Positions 51,943-62,225 of a DNA stretch of 62,248 bases are shown piece after piece. The notes under the pieces were generated by a model. The model worked only from the letters and a program-made list of their open reading frames with translations, was not told where the DNA came from and searched no databases. Where the stretch lies: assembly GCA_903832735.1 (NCBI GenBank), contig CAILCO010000045.1:1-62248 (forward strand), given 5' to 3'. Position 1 is the first letter of the stretch. Each line of letters begins with the position of its first letter. The position numbers were made by a program, and so were the translations under genes. Source of the DNA: an uncultured Sterolibacterium sp. Its GTDB lineage: Bacteria > Pseudomonadota > Gammaproteobacteria > Burkholderiales > Rhodocyclaceae.

Positions 51943-53856
51943 ATGCCACGTCTCCTAAGCCCAGCTCAGTTCGTCGAACTCAAAGCCAGCGGCAACCTGC
52001 CCTCGCCCAAGGGTTCGGCCCTCAAGGTGATGGAACTGTGCCAGCGCGACAGCGTCACGCTGCCGGAGATCATCCAGGCGGTGCAGGTCGATCCGGCGAT
52101 GGTCGGGCGCCTGCTCAAGATGGCCAATTCCGCCGCTCTTGGCCGGCCGCGGCCTGCCGTGGCGTTGACTTCCGACGTCCTGATGGCGATCGGCATCCAG
52201 TCGGTGCGGCAGATGGTACTGGCGTTTTCCCTGGTCTCCGGCAATCTCCAAGGCCAGTGCCGGGGCTTCGACTATGAACAGTTCTGGTCGCGTTCGACGG
52301 CGACCGGCGTGGCGATGCAACTGATCGGCGCGGCGACGCGGGCAGCCCCACCCGCCGAACTGTTCACGGTCGGCTTGCTGGCCAATATCGGCCGACTGGC
52401 CCTGGCGGCGCTCCACCCCAAGCGCTATGGCGAACTCCTGACGCGGGCGGGTGGTCAGTTCGCATTCGAGTTGCCGGCCCTGGAAATGGAATCCTTCGGC
52501 TACAGCCATCTTGAAGTCGCCGCCACCATGATGCAGGACTGGGGCCTGCCCAGGCTCTTTTGCGATACCGTGCTGTTTCATGAAACGCCGGCCCAGTCCG
52601 ACTTCAAGGCGGGTTCGCGCAGTGCCGGGCTGGTCGCGTGCCTGCATCTGGCGGCGCAAATGGCAGGCCTCTGTTTCATGCCGCAGTCCGGACGCAAGAA
52701 GGAATTCGTCAAGCTCCAGGCTCAGGCACTAGGACTCGGCATCGCGGACGAGACCCTCCTGACCTTGAGCAACCAGATGCTCCGAGAATGGAACGAATGG
52801 AGCGCATTGCTGGAAATATCCGCTCCCGTGGTGGCGTCGTTTTCCCCGCTCGATGTCGCCGGCGAAGACAGTGCCGAAGCCACTGCAGAAGTGCCCGAAG
52901 GCATCACCATTCTCGTCGTCGACGACGACCCGACCGTCTGTCTGCTCCTGAAAAAGCTCCTCGCCGCCGAAGGCCACAACGTGCATCTGGCTCGCCATGG
53001 CGATGAGGGTCTGGCGCAAGCCCTGCAGCATCAACCGCAACTGGTCATCACCGACCTGCTCATGCCGCGCATGGACGGACTGCAACTGATCAAGAGCCTG
53101 CGCCAAACGGAGCTTGGCCGTTCCATCTACATCATCGCCATCACCATCATCGATGATGAGGACACCCTGGCCGAAGCCCTCGCCTTCGGCGCCGACGAGG
53201 TTCTCTCCAAGCCGGTTGAAGGCAAGCTGCTTCAGGCGCGGCTGAAGGCGGCCATGCGCATCATCGGCGAACTGCAGCAACAGCGGCAGGAGCACAATGA
53301 GTTGCGGCGGCGTTTGCTGGAACTGTCCATCGTCAATCAGCACGCCCAGGACAGCGCCCTGACCGATGTCCTGACCGGACTCTACAACCGCCGCCATGCC
53401 ATGGCACGGCTGGCGCAGGAAATGGCCGAGGCCGAACGCAGCCACCGCTCGTTGTCGCTGTTGCTGCTGGACATCGACCATTTCAAGGCGATCAACGACA
53501 ACTACGGCCGCGACGTTGGCGATGCCGTACTGCGGCAGTTCGCCGAAATTTTGCGCGGCTATTCGCGCGCGCCCGACGTGGCCTGCCGCATCGGCGGCGA
53601 GGAATTCCTGATCATCCTGCCGGATACCGAACTCCAGGGCGCGCAGCACCTGGCCGAGCGCATCCGTTCGGCGATACAGAATCAGACGATGACGGCGGCG
53701 GAAACTTCCCTGCAACTGACGGCGAGCATCGGCATCGCCGAAAAAAGGGCGACGGTGCGCGACCCGGACCAGTTCATCAGGTTCGCCGACGAGGCCCTTA
53801 ATGACGCCAAACAGGGCGGTCGCAACCGGGTCGCGCCGGCCCACCGGAGCCCATGA
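51943..53856 (+). CDS. HDOD-REC-GGDEF protein (diguanylate cyclase response regulator)
   Basis: A 637-residue protein. An HDOD domain occupies residues about 15-215 (KGSALKVMELCQRDSVTLPE, DPAMVGRLLKMANSA, GLLANIGRLAL). A receiver follows at about 320-440, with Asp371 (VITDLLMPRMDG) and Lys in SKPVEG. The GGDEF domain at about 470-630 has GGEEF at 551-555, so cyclase activity is likely. It begins 3 bases after the hybrid kinase stop. The kinase is therefore the likely phosphodonor for cyclic di-GMP synthesis. The HDOD module is of unknown role here. Confidence 0.93.
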   Translation: MPRLLSPAQFVELKASGNLPSPKGSALKVMELCQRDSVTLPEIIQAVQVDPAMVGRLLKMANSAALGRPRPAVALTSDVLMAIGIQSVRQMVLAFSLVSGNLQGQCRGFDYEQFWSRSTATGVAMQLIGAATRAAPPAELFTVGLLANIGRLALAALHPKRYGELLTRAGGQFAFELPALEMESFGYSHLEVAATMMQDWGLPRLFCDTVLFHETPAQSDFKAGSRSAGLVACLHLAAQMAGLCFMPQSGRKKEFVKLQAQALGLGIADETLLTLSNQMLREWNEWSALLEISAPVVASFSPLDVAGEDSAEATAEVPEGITILVVDDDPTVCLLLKKLLAAEGHNVHLARHGDEGLAQALQHQPQLVITDLLMPRMDGLQLIKSLRQTELGRSIYIIAITIIDDEDTLAEALAFGADEVLSKPVEGKLLQARLKAAMRIIGELQQQRQEHNELRRRLLELSIVNQHAQDSALTDVLTGLYNRRHAMARLAQEMAEAERSHRSLSLLLLDIDHFKAINDNYGRDVGDAVLRQFAEILRGYSRAPDVACRIGGEEFLIILPDTELQGAQHLAERIRSAIQNQTMTAAETSLQLTASIGIAEKRATVRDPDQFIRFADEALNDAKQGGRNRVAPAHRSP

Positions 53857-53869
53857 CCGGCTTCCGCAG

Positions 53870-54032
53870 CTAGAGCCCGTAGTTGCCCGAAGGGCAACCC
53901 AGGGCTGTTGTGCCAGCGCAGCAGGTGCTAGAGCCCGTAGTTGCCCGAAGGGCAACCCAGGGCTGTTGTGCCAGCGCAGCAGGTGCTAGAGCCCGTAGTT
54001 GCCCGAAGGGCAACCCAGGGCTGTTGTGCCAG
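53870..54032 (+). repeat. Tandem array of the CTAG-bounded 58-bp palindromic element
   Basis: Three units start at 53870, 53928 and 53986, each with CTAG, and have an exact 58-bp period; the third ends early after TGTTGTGCCAG. The first two are identical as far as I can see. Each unit contains AGCCC-GTA-GTTGCCC-GAA-GGGCAAC-CCA-GGGCT, a long imperfect hairpin, then CAGCGCAGCAGGTG. A single copy is at 11628-11689. Confidence 0.95.
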
Positions 54033-56257
54033 GGTTCACCAACGTCGCTTTCGCGGCGGGCGTAACTCCCTTTGCGATGCCTTCGGGTGATTCCACCGTT
54101 ACCGAGGTGCTCGCACCCATTTTCGGGGAAGCGGTCGGCGGTGCGGGCAGCGGCAGTTCGATTGGCAGCCTGTTCGGCTCCTTCAACGCCGCCCTGCTCT
54201 TCGTCGGCGGCATCCTGACCGCCTACGGCATCCTCGCCGGCACTGCCCAGACGGCCCACGACGGCGAAGTCCTCGGCCGACGCTGGTTAACCCTCTGGGT
54301 GCCCATCCGGGTCGCCGTCGGGCTCGCGCTGATCGTGCCGGTGAGCGGAGGCTATTGCACCGCCCAGATGCTCGTCGCCTGGCTGGGCCAGCAGGGTGTC
54401 GCGATTGCTGCCGGCATGTGGTCGGGCTATGCCAAGGACTACCTGCCGGCGCCGTCCGAATACAAGCCTGTCAATATCCCCGGCGTCCGCGCGCTCGCGC
54501 TCGGTCTCCTCAATTCGGATATTTGCGCCCTCGCCTACCGCCACTACATGACCCTCAGCGACCCGACCGGCGGCGACGATGGCGGACGCGTCGCGATGAG
54601 CGAGGTCGAGGCGGGACACTTCGCCCTCGGTTCAGGACAGGTCGGCACCGCATTCTGCGGCGGCTACGCGACAAACGACATCATGACGAACGATCCCGCG
54701 GGCGTCGGGCAAGCCCATGAGCCGGCATTCAAAAAACTGGCGGCACGAATGCAGACCCTCGCTGAAAAAGTGGCGGACCTGAGCCAGTCCAGCGACCAGA
54801 AAACGACAAACGCGGAGATCAATGCTGCCGTCGCGGAGTACGAGCAGGCCGTCTCGTCCGCCGCGACCCTCGCGGTCGCCACAGCGAATGCCCGCTCGAT
54901 GGACCTGGCGCAAAGTGCTTCCGTCGGCGGCTGGATCATGGCGGGGGCGCACTACTCATCACACTTGCAATCGGTAAATTCTGTGTCGGCTGGCGTCGGC
55001 GCCGCACCGAAACCGCTCGCCCCGGACCTGTCCGGCGCGTCTCCCGACGTCGCCGCCCATGTCTCCAGCATGATGGCACGCGCGGACGCCGCGTCCAGCG
55101 GCTCCAATGATTTCCTCAAGGGGCCGTCGCTCTGGGATCGCACGAAAGGCGCGGTTTCCGGTGTGCTCGACGCAGGCTCGAAACTGGTTTCTGGCGAAAT
55201 CGGTCCGGGACTGCTGATGGGCTACATCAGCCAGTCGTTCAGCGGTTTCACTTCGGCCTTTGCCAACGTCCGCAACGCGCAGGGCGACGCCATCACCAAT
55301 CTGCATCACCTCGGAGTCGCCGCGATGGAAGCTGCTGTCGTCGGCTTCGGGCTGGCGGTGGTACTCGGCATCATTTCGACAACCGGCGGTCTGGTGCTCG
55401 CAGGCATCAGCACCGCCCTGTTCAGCTTCGGCGCAGTCAACGGCATCTACCTGCCGGTGCTGCCCGCCGTGCTGTGGATGAGTGCCGTGGTCGGTTGGTT
55501 CATCCTGTTTGTCGAGTGCATGATTGCCGCCCCGATCTGGGCCTTGATGCACGTGCACATGGACGGCGAAGGCATTGCCGGACGCGGCAGCAGCGGCTAC
55601 GAAATCATCCTGGGTCTCGTGCTGCGCCCGGCCCTGATGACCTTCGGCTTTTCAATTTCGCTTTCTGCCGCGACGCCGCTCATCAACTTGTGGAACAGGA
55701 TGTTCTACGCCGCAGCCGCAAACTCGTTCGATGACCCGAACGGCATCCTGATCCAGATCGCCATGTTCTGCGTTTACTGCGTCACGATGGTTGCCATCCT
55801 GCACCGGTTGTTTGCCCTCATCCACATCATTCCCGACCAGTTGTCGCGCTGGTGGAGCGGCGGGCATGAGTCCCTCGGCGCCGACTCGGCCGAGCACATC
55901 GGGCGGCAGTCGCACGCGGGTGCAACGGCAGCACTTGGCGCCGCGAGCGGGGTTGCCGTAAATCTGGCACGACATAGCGGCGGTTCAGGCAAAGGTAAAA
56001 GCGGCAGCGGGAACGAGGCGCCGTCCGGCGAACGCCTCCCCGTCGTCAGTCATCGCGAGCCGCCCAAGGAGAGTGGCGACACGAGCGTGGACAAATTCAG
56101 CACGGATACAAGCAAGTCCGGTCAGGAGTTGAGACCAAGTGACGGCGTGGTACCTCGCCAGCGCGCTGCCACTAACGAAAGTGGCTCTGCGGATACCACC
56201 CCGAGAGTAGCTGGTCCGGACCAAGCGGAAACGACGTCGACAGCCGAGCGTGAGTGA
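54026..56257 (+). CDS. Orphan DotA/TraY family type IV secretion membrane protein, 5' end truncated by the repeat array
   Basis: About 743 residues if read from the GTG at 54026. The TraY/DotA signature SGDSTVTEVLAPIFGEAVG is followed by LFVGGILTAYGILAGTAQTA and RRWLTLWVPIRVAVGLALIVP. The central region is hydrophilic and Cys-containing. Late helices (about 445-600) include FGLAVVLGIISTTGGLVLAG and LWMSAVVGWFILFVECMIAA, and the tail is Ser/Gly-rich. The start has no ATG and no ribosome site: the frame begins in repeat unit 3. Only the end of a signal peptide (FTNVAFAAG) remains before PFAMPSGDST, so about 15-20 residues look lost. No other secretion gene is in the window, so it is probably a relic of an integrative element. 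Confidence 0.85.
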   Translation: MPGFTNVAFAAGVTPFAMPSGDSTVTEVLAPIFGEAVGGAGSGSSIGSLFGSFNAALLFVGGILTAYGILAGTAQTAHDGEVLGRRWLTLWVPIRVAVGLALIVPVSGGYCTAQMLVAWLGQQGVAIAAGMWSGYAKDYLPAPSEYKPVNIPGVRALALGLLNSDICALAYRHYMTLSDPTGGDDGGRVAMSEVEAGHFALGSGQVGTAFCGGYATNDIMTNDPAGVGQAHEPAFKKLAARMQTLAEKVADLSQSSDQKTTNAEINAAVAEYEQAVSSAATLAVATANARSMDLAQSASVGGWIMAGAHYSSHLQSVNSVSAGVGAAPKPLAPDLSGASPDVAAHVSSMMARADAASSGSNDFLKGPSLWDRTKGAVSGVLDAGSKLVSGEIGPGLLMGYISQSFSGFTSAFANVRNAQGDAITNLHHLGVAAMEAAVVGFGLAVVLGIISTTGGLVLAGISTALFSFGAVNGIYLPVLPAVLWMSAVVGWFILFVECMIAAPIWALMHVHMDGEGIAGRGSSGYEIILGLVLRPALMTFGFSISLSAATPLINLWNRMFYAAAANSFDDPNGILIQIAMFCVYCVTMVAILHRLFALIHIIPDQLSRWWSGGHESLGADSAEHIGRQSHAGATAALGAASGVAVNLARHSGGSGKGKSGSGNEAPSGERLPVVSHREPPKESGDTSVDKFSTDTSKSGQELRPSDGVVPRQRAATNESGSADTTPRVAGPDQAETTSTAERE

Positions 56258-56665
56258 CGCGACTGGAACGAGTTAGGTTCGAGCCATGGTTTTCCACTGC
56301 CGTGTTGGGCTATTCCGGACTTGGCCTCTCAGACAATACTGGATCGAATCGCCCAAAGCTCCCTGCTGCGGACTGTAATAGTCCAACGCCCCATAGACAG
56401 CAACTCGGCGTCAACGAGTACTGGCGGCACTGAAGCAAGGAGGTTTTGAGAGGCCGCTATCAGAGTCAACCTGCCGTTCCAATGGGTAGAATCCTATTCA
56501 GACGTCAGACTGGACCCGGCCATGAAGAGTCAGTCGGCAGCAGCTCAAAACCCCAATCTGACCGGCCGCTTGGAGGTGGTCAACAGCCGCTGAGAAAAGC
56601 TGCCTCGAAGCCCCTGACCGGCGTACCATGCCAGACAGATGCCCATCTGAAGCAAAGGGATTTTT
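56258..56665. other. 408-bp intergenic region, no gene seen
   Basis: Between the truncated DotA/TraY gene and the CheB-CheR fusion. A forward frame is open through part of it but has no protein-like features and no start that fits. AAAGGGA at 56654-56660 is the ribosome site for the ATG at 56666. No clear promoter or terminator was recognised. Confidence 0.5.
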
Positions 56666-59600
56666 ATGGCCACCAAAAAACCCGCTACAAAAGCCCACGG
56701 CAAGGCGCCAGCAAGCCCGGCACAGAAGCCCGACCTGCTTGCCAGCCCCCCCCCCCCCCCCCCGCAGCAATGGGTAAAGCGGCAGGAGCGGCAGCACCTG
56801 TAGCCAGCGAGGCGTCGGCACTCCCCGCCCCCGCCTTCCCCATCGTGGGCATTGGCGCTTCGGCCGGTGGGCTTGAAGCCTTCGAGGTCTTCTTCCGCGC
56901 CTGCCCGATGGACAGCGGCATGGCCTTCGTCCTGGTGCCGCACCTCGACCCCGGTCATGTCAGCATGCTCACCGAAATCCTGCAACGCAGCACCGCCATG
57001 CCGGTGGTCGAGGCGCTCGATCAGATCGCGGTCGAACCCAACCACGTCTATGTCATCCCGCCCAACCGCGAGATGGCGATCCTCAATGGCGTGCTGCAAC
57101 TCTCGGTGCCGGAACTGGTGCGCGGCCAGCGCATGCCGATCGACGGCTTCCTGCGCTCCCTGGCCGAAGATCAGGCCGAAAGCGCCATCGGCATCATACT
57201 TTCCGGAACCTCTACCGACGGCACCCTGGGCCTGCGTGCCATCCTCGGCGGCGGCGGTGTCTGCATGGTGCAGGAACCCTCCACCGCCAAGTACGACGGC
57301 ATGCCGACCAGCGCCATCAACGCCGGCTACGCCACCCACATCCTGGCGGTGGAACAGATGCCGGCCATGCTGGTGGAAGTCACCCGGCAGTCCGTCTACC
57401 GCCAGCGCGTGCCACCCGTCCCGCCCGAAAAGACCTTAAGCGGCATCAACCAGATCCTGCTGCAACTGCGCAGCGCCACCGGCCACGACTTCTCGCTCTA
57501 CAAGAAGAGCACCATTGGTCGCCGCATCCAGCGCCGCATGGCACAGCACGCCATCGAAGACGAGGCGGTGTATGCACGTTACCTCCGGGAGAACCCCGCT
57601 GAAACACAGCTGCTGTTCAAGGAACTGCTGATCAACGTCACCAGCTTCTTCCGCGACCCCGAAGCCTTTGTCGCGCTGAAGGACACCATCCTGCCGGCGC
57701 TGCTGAAGGGCAAGCCGGCCGGCTACGACTTTCGCGTCTGGGTAGCCGGCTGCGCCACAGGCGAAGAAGCCTATTCGATCGCCATTCTCCTGCAGGAGTT
57801 GCAGGACGAGATCCGTGCCCGTAACGAGCAGGAACTCAACATCCAGATCTACGCCACCGACCTCGACGACGATGCCATTGCCACGGCGCGGATCGGACGC
57901 TATCCGCCGAATATCGCCCAGGACGTGACGCCGGAACGCCTGCGCCGCTTCTTCACCAAAGACGACGCGGGTTACAAGGTCAAGAAGGACATCCGCGACA
58001 GGGTGGTGTTCGCCGTGCAGAACGTGATCAAGGACCCGCCCTTCACCAAGCTCGACCTGCTCAGTTGCCGCAACCTGATGATCTATCTGGAGACGGAAGC
58101 GCAAAACCGCCTGATCCCCAACTTCCACTATGCCTTGAGGCCCAACGGGATGCTGTTCCTGTCCACCTCGGAGAGCATCACCAACCGCCCCGACCTGTTC
58201 TCGGCGATCGACCGTAAATGGAAGTTTTACCGGGCCAACCACGCCCTCGGCGCGCCCCACATCAAAGCCAACACCGACTGGACCTGGACTGCCGACACGA
58301 CCGGGCGCACGAGTCACACCACGCAGGCGGTGGCGACCGGCAAGGTCAATGTCAGCCGCGCCGGCAACATCGCCGCGCTCAGTTTGCACGCCTTGCTGCA
58401 GAACTACGCACCGGCCTCGGTGACTACCGACAGTCGCGGCAACATCCTGTATGTCCATGGCGACACGGGACGCTACCTGCGCCCGGCCCCCGGCCCGATG
58501 AGCGCCAACGTGGTCGAGATGGCGCGCGAGGGCCTGCAGCGGGACCTGCGTGTCGCCATCAATACGGCTGCCGCGGCTGCGGAGCCGACACTGAATCGGG
58601 AAGTCTCGGTGAAAACCAATGGCGGCTTCTCGACGGTGCGCTTCAGCGTCCGGGCCTTGCCGCGGGAAAAGAGTGGCGAGCCGCTGCTGCTGGTCAGCTT
58701 TGAGGACGTGGCCGGCCCGGCCAAACCCGCCGCCGGCAAACCCGCTTCCGCTGCCGGTCGCCCACCCGCAGGACGCGGCAAACGCAGCGCCGCCGCCTCG
58801 GCCGAAGCCGCGCGCATCGAAGAACTGGAACGCGAGCTGGCCTATTCCCGGGAAAACCTGCAAGCCACCAGCGAAGAGCAGCAGGCCTCCAACGAGGAGC
58901 TCAAATCCACCAACGAGGAATTGCAATCGACCAACGAAGAACTCCAGTCCTCCAACGAAGAACTGGAAACGTCCAAGGAAGAGCTGCAATCGCTGAATGA
59001 AGAAACCATCACGGTCAATTCCGAACTGAATGCCAAGATCGAGCAACTGACCAACGTCCAGAACGACATGAAGAACCTGCTGGACAGCATCGGCACCGGC
59101 ACACTGTTCCTCGACCACCATCTGGTGATCCGGCGCTACACGCCGGCGGCGGTGAAGGTGTATCGCCTGATCGCCAGCGACGTCGGCCGCCCCTTGAGCG
59201 ACATCACCTCCAATTTCGACGGCGCGCATTTGGCAAACGCGCTGCAGGCCGACCTGCAATCCGTGCTCGATACCCTGATCCCCATCGAACGCGAAGTGCG
59301 AACCACGGACGGCGCCTGGTATCTGGCGCGCATCCAGCCCTACCGCACGATGGACAACGTGATCGAGGGCGTGGTGCTGACCTTCACCCCGGTGACCGAG
59401 TTCAAACTTTCCACCGAGGCTGCCCAGCGGGCCACGGCAGAACTGGCGACGACGCTGCAGGCGAGCACGCAACTGGCGCGGGAACTGGCCGAAGGCATCG
59501 TCAACACCGTGATCGAGCCGCTGCTGGTGCTTGACGGCGGCTTGCAGGTGATCTCCGCCAGCCGCTCCTTCTATGAGCACTTCCAGGTTGCGGCCGACCA

Positions 59601-59844
59601 GACCGTGGGCCGCAAAGTCTACGAGCTGGGCAACGGCCAGTGGGACATCCCCGCCCTGCGTGAATTGCTGGAAAACATCCTGCCGCAGAATCAGGTAATG
59701 GACGGCTACGTGGTTGAGCACAACTTTCCCGGCCTCGGCCGGCGGCGCATGGTGTTGAATGCCCGGCGCATCGTGACGGCGTTGGGGAATACGGAATTGA
59801 TTTTGCTGGCGATGGTGGCGATCGAAGCGAAAGGAACATCATGA
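56666..59844 (+). CDS. CheB-CheR-PAS fusion protein, start out of frame across an 18-C tract
   Basis: About 1059 residues. The best start is ATG 56666 with AAAGGGA upstream ([20 protein letters not shown]). In this assembly an 18-C run at 56746-56763 shifts it into a stop 39 bases after the run; 16 or 19 C would join it to the rest. The uninterrupted frame reaches back to 56446 without a plausible start, and an internal ATG at 56770 lacks a ribosome site. CheB methylesterase: GIGASAGG (catalytic Ser), [11 protein letters not shown] and [11 protein letters not shown] (Asp). CheR methyltransferase: [27 protein letters not shown] and [12 protein letters not shown]. Then a Glu/Asn-rich coiled coil ([13 protein letters not shown]) and two PAS domains. 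The stop overlaps the next kinase gene by 4 bases. Confidence 0.9.
56746..56763 (+). repeat. Poly-C tract of 18 bases
   Basis: A pure homopolymer within the 5' coding region of the CheB-CheR fusion, by far the longest single-base run in the window. It encodes the Pro run before AAMGKAAG. Tracts of this length slip readily during replication and are also prone to sequencing error. Confidence 0.95.
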
Positions 59845-61667
59845 GCCCGTCCGACGACAAGAAACACAAGGAACAACGCCTGCGGGCGGAGGCCGAGCGG
59901 CAGATTGACCGAGAACACAGGACCGCCCCCGTGAGCGCCACCACCGGGAGCGCCGGCATCCTGACGGCATCCGACGATGTTCTGCACGAACTGCAAGTGC
60001 ATCAGGTCGAACTGGAGATGCAAAACGAGGCCTTGCGCCAGAAGCAGACCGAGCTGGAGGCCATGCGTGACCGCTACGTCGATCTCTACGACTTCGCCCC
60101 GGTCGGCTATCTCACGCTCAACTCGAACGGCATGATCGAGGAGCTCAACCTCACCGCCGCCACGCTGCTCAGCATGGAGCGCAAGGATCTGCTGCAGCGC
60201 CGCTTCACGGCGCAGGTCATCGCCGAAGATCAGAATCGCTGGCTGACGCTGTTTCTGGTCGTGATGAAACAGGACGGCAAAGGCAGTGTGGAAGTGAGCA
60301 TGCAGCGCGGCGATGGCTCGGTGTTCCAGGCGCTGCTGGATTGCCAGCGCAAGATGGTCGATGGCAACCCGCAACTGCGCATCGCCCTGACCGACATCAG
60401 CGAACGCAAACGGCTCGAAGCCGAACTCGCGCAACACCGCGAGCACCTTGAACAACTGGTCTTCGCCCGCACTGCTGAACTGGCGCAGGCCAAAGACGCC
60501 GCCGAGGCCGCCAACCGCGCCAAGAGCATATTCCTCGCCAACATGAGCCATGAACTGCGCACGCCGATGAACGGCGTCATGGGCATGACCGATCTGGCGC
60601 TGCGCCGCGCCATAGACCCCAAGCAAATCGACTGGCTGACCAAGAGCCAGGGCGCGGCGAAGCATCTGATGGCGGTGCTCAACGACATCCTCGACATCTC
60701 CCAGATCGAATCCGAGCGGCTGACGCTGGAAGAGAAGAACTTCTCTCTGGCGCAGGCCATCGACGAGGTGCTGCAGATGCAGGAGGCGCCGGCCCAGGCC
60801 AAGGGGTTGCGCTTGTCCAGCGAAATCGACGCGGCCCTGCCCGAACTGCTGTGCGGCGATGCCATGCGCGTGCGCCAGATCCTGCTCAATTTCACCGGCA
60901 ACGCCATCAAGTTCTCCGAACGCGGCGCGATCACCGTGCGTGCCAGCGCAGTGGTTGAAGACAGCCACAGCATCATGCTGAGGATCGAAGTCAGCGATCA
61001 TGGCATCGGCATCAGCGCCGAGCAGCAGGCCCGCCTGTTCCGCGCCTTCACCCAGGCCGACGGCTCGAAGAACCGCAAGTACGGCGGCAACGGCCTCGGC
61101 CTCATCATCTGCAAACGCATCGCGCTGTTGATGGGCGGCGATGCGGGGGTGGTCAGCGAAGAAGGCGCCGGCAGCACCTTCTGGGCCACGCTGCGGATCA
61201 AGCGGGCGGCGGCCGGCCAGCCGGTCGACAGCAGCCTGCCGATTGAGCCGGCGCGCGACGTGCTGGCGCGGCAGTTCGCCGGCGCTCGCGTGCTGGTGGT
61301 CGAAGACGACGAGGTGAGCCGGGAAATCGAGCTGATCCTGCTCGAAGCCGCCGGACTTGCGCCCGAGGCGGTGAATGACGGCCGCGAAGCCGTGGAGAAA
61401 GCCCGCGACGGCGGCTACGCCATGATCCTGATGGACATGCAGATGCCGGTGATGGACGGCCTGGACGCCACCCGCGCCATCCGCCAATTGCCCGGCATGG
61501 CAATGATCCCGATCCTGGCGATGACCGCCAACGCCTTCGAGGACGATCGCGCCGCCTGCATTGCGGCCGGCATGAATGCGCACATCGGCAAGCCGCTGGA
61601 GCCGGAGGTGATGTATGCGACCGTGCTGGAGTGGTTACGAAAGTCGGCCGAGGTGCTGCCGGCCTGA
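59841..61667 (+). CDS. Cytoplasmic hybrid histidine kinase: PAS, HisKA, HATPase, REC
   Basis: A 608-residue kinase with no membrane segment. The N-terminus has the motif [20 protein letters not shown], typical of kinases that follow CheB-CheR fusions. A PAS domain spans about 70-190 ([19 protein letters not shown]). His237 is in [12 protein letters not shown]; HATPase motifs are DHGIGIS and [11 protein letters not shown]. The receiver (about 475-600) has Asp532 (MILMDMQMP) and Lys in GKPLEP. There is no Hpt domain. Its ATG overlaps the CheB-CheR stop (ATGA), indicating coupled translation and a joint pathway. Confidence 0.93.
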   Translation: MSPSDDKKHKEQRLRAEAERQIDREHRTAPVSATTGSAGILTASDDVLHELQVHQVELEMQNEALRQKQTELEAMRDRYVDLYDFAPVGYLTLNSNGMIEELNLTAATLLSMERKDLLQRRFTAQVIAEDQNRWLTLFLVVMKQDGKGSVEVSMQRGDGSVFQALLDCQRKMVDGNPQLRIALTDISERKRLEAELAQHREHLEQLVFARTAELAQAKDAAEAANRAKSIFLANMSHELRTPMNGVMGMTDLALRRAIDPKQIDWLTKSQGAAKHLMAVLNDILDISQIESERLTLEEKNFSLAQAIDEVLQMQEAPAQAKGLRLSSEIDAALPELLCGDAMRVRQILLNFTGNAIKFSERGAITVRASAVVEDSHSIMLRIEVSDHGIGISAEQQARLFRAFTQADGSKNRKYGGNGLGLIICKRIALLMGGDAGVVSEEGAGSTFWATLRIKRAAAGQPVDSSLPIEPARDVLARQFAGARVLVVEDDEVSREIELILLEAAGLAPEAVNDGREAVEKARDGGYAMILMDMQMPVMDGLDATRAIRQLPGMAMIPILAMTANAFEDDRAACIAAGMNAHIGKPLEPEVMYATVLEWLRKSAEVLPA

Positions 61668-61883
61668 TCGCCAACCTTCGACGAAGGAAGAAGAAATGCG
61701 TTCAGACGGCCGCTTACCGATGAGAACCGGCCCATGGGCATGCATTCATCCTGTGTCGCTTATGGGCACGAAGCAGAAGTGGATAATGCATATGTCATCA
61801 GACAGCTTCCTGAGTACACCGGCCATTGACTCTCCCCGAGTCATCCGGTAGCAATCACCGGATCAGATCAGGAGCGCTGCAGT

Positions 61884-62168
61884 TCAATCGTCCGGAACTA
61901 CCCTATAGCCAGATGCGCGCATGATGGCCGCTTCTTCGGGAAGCATCCATTTGACGCCCCAAGAACCTATCCGCTCGAAAAGAACGTCCACAGCGGTGTC
62001 CTCGACCATCTCCTCGACGCTGCCTTCGGGCGTCGTCCAAAAGGCGACGGGTTCGATGTTCCTCAACTGACCCTTGTTGACGGCAGCCTCTAACGTGTTG
62101 TTGGCATAGTTGGACGAAGCCGCTACGCGGAGGAGTCGCCTGATGCTGCGGCACGAATTATTCTGCAC
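61884..62168 (-). CDS. Hypothetical protein
   Basis: A 94-residue soluble protein starting at a GTG at 62168 that follows a good ribosome site (AAGGAG, 8 bases upstream). It has no motif I recognise; the C-terminal half (TTPEGSVEEMVEDTAVDVLF, GVKWMLPEEAAIMRASGYRV) is well ordered in composition. Function unknown. It is divergent from a gene that starts at 62226. Confidence 0.6.
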   Translation of the reverse strand: MQNNSCRSIRRLLRVAASSNYANNTLEAAVNKGQLRNIEPVAFWTTPEGSVEEMVEDTAVDVLFERIGSWGVKWMLPEEAAIMRASGYRVVPDD

Positions 62169-62225
62169 GTCCGTCTCCTTATTCCGAGGGGATGATTGTG
62201 CAATATTTCGTGAGGATAAACCAGC

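Noticed and set aside
53870-54032. CRISPR array
   Set aside because: Units are directly adjacent with no spacers, and no cas gene is present; it is a tandem repeat.
57436-59721. Minus-strand open frame of 761 codons across the CheB-CheR gene
   Set aside because: Antisense to clear CheR and PAS motifs; composition is Gly/His/Arg/Val-rich low complexity, typical of shadow frames.
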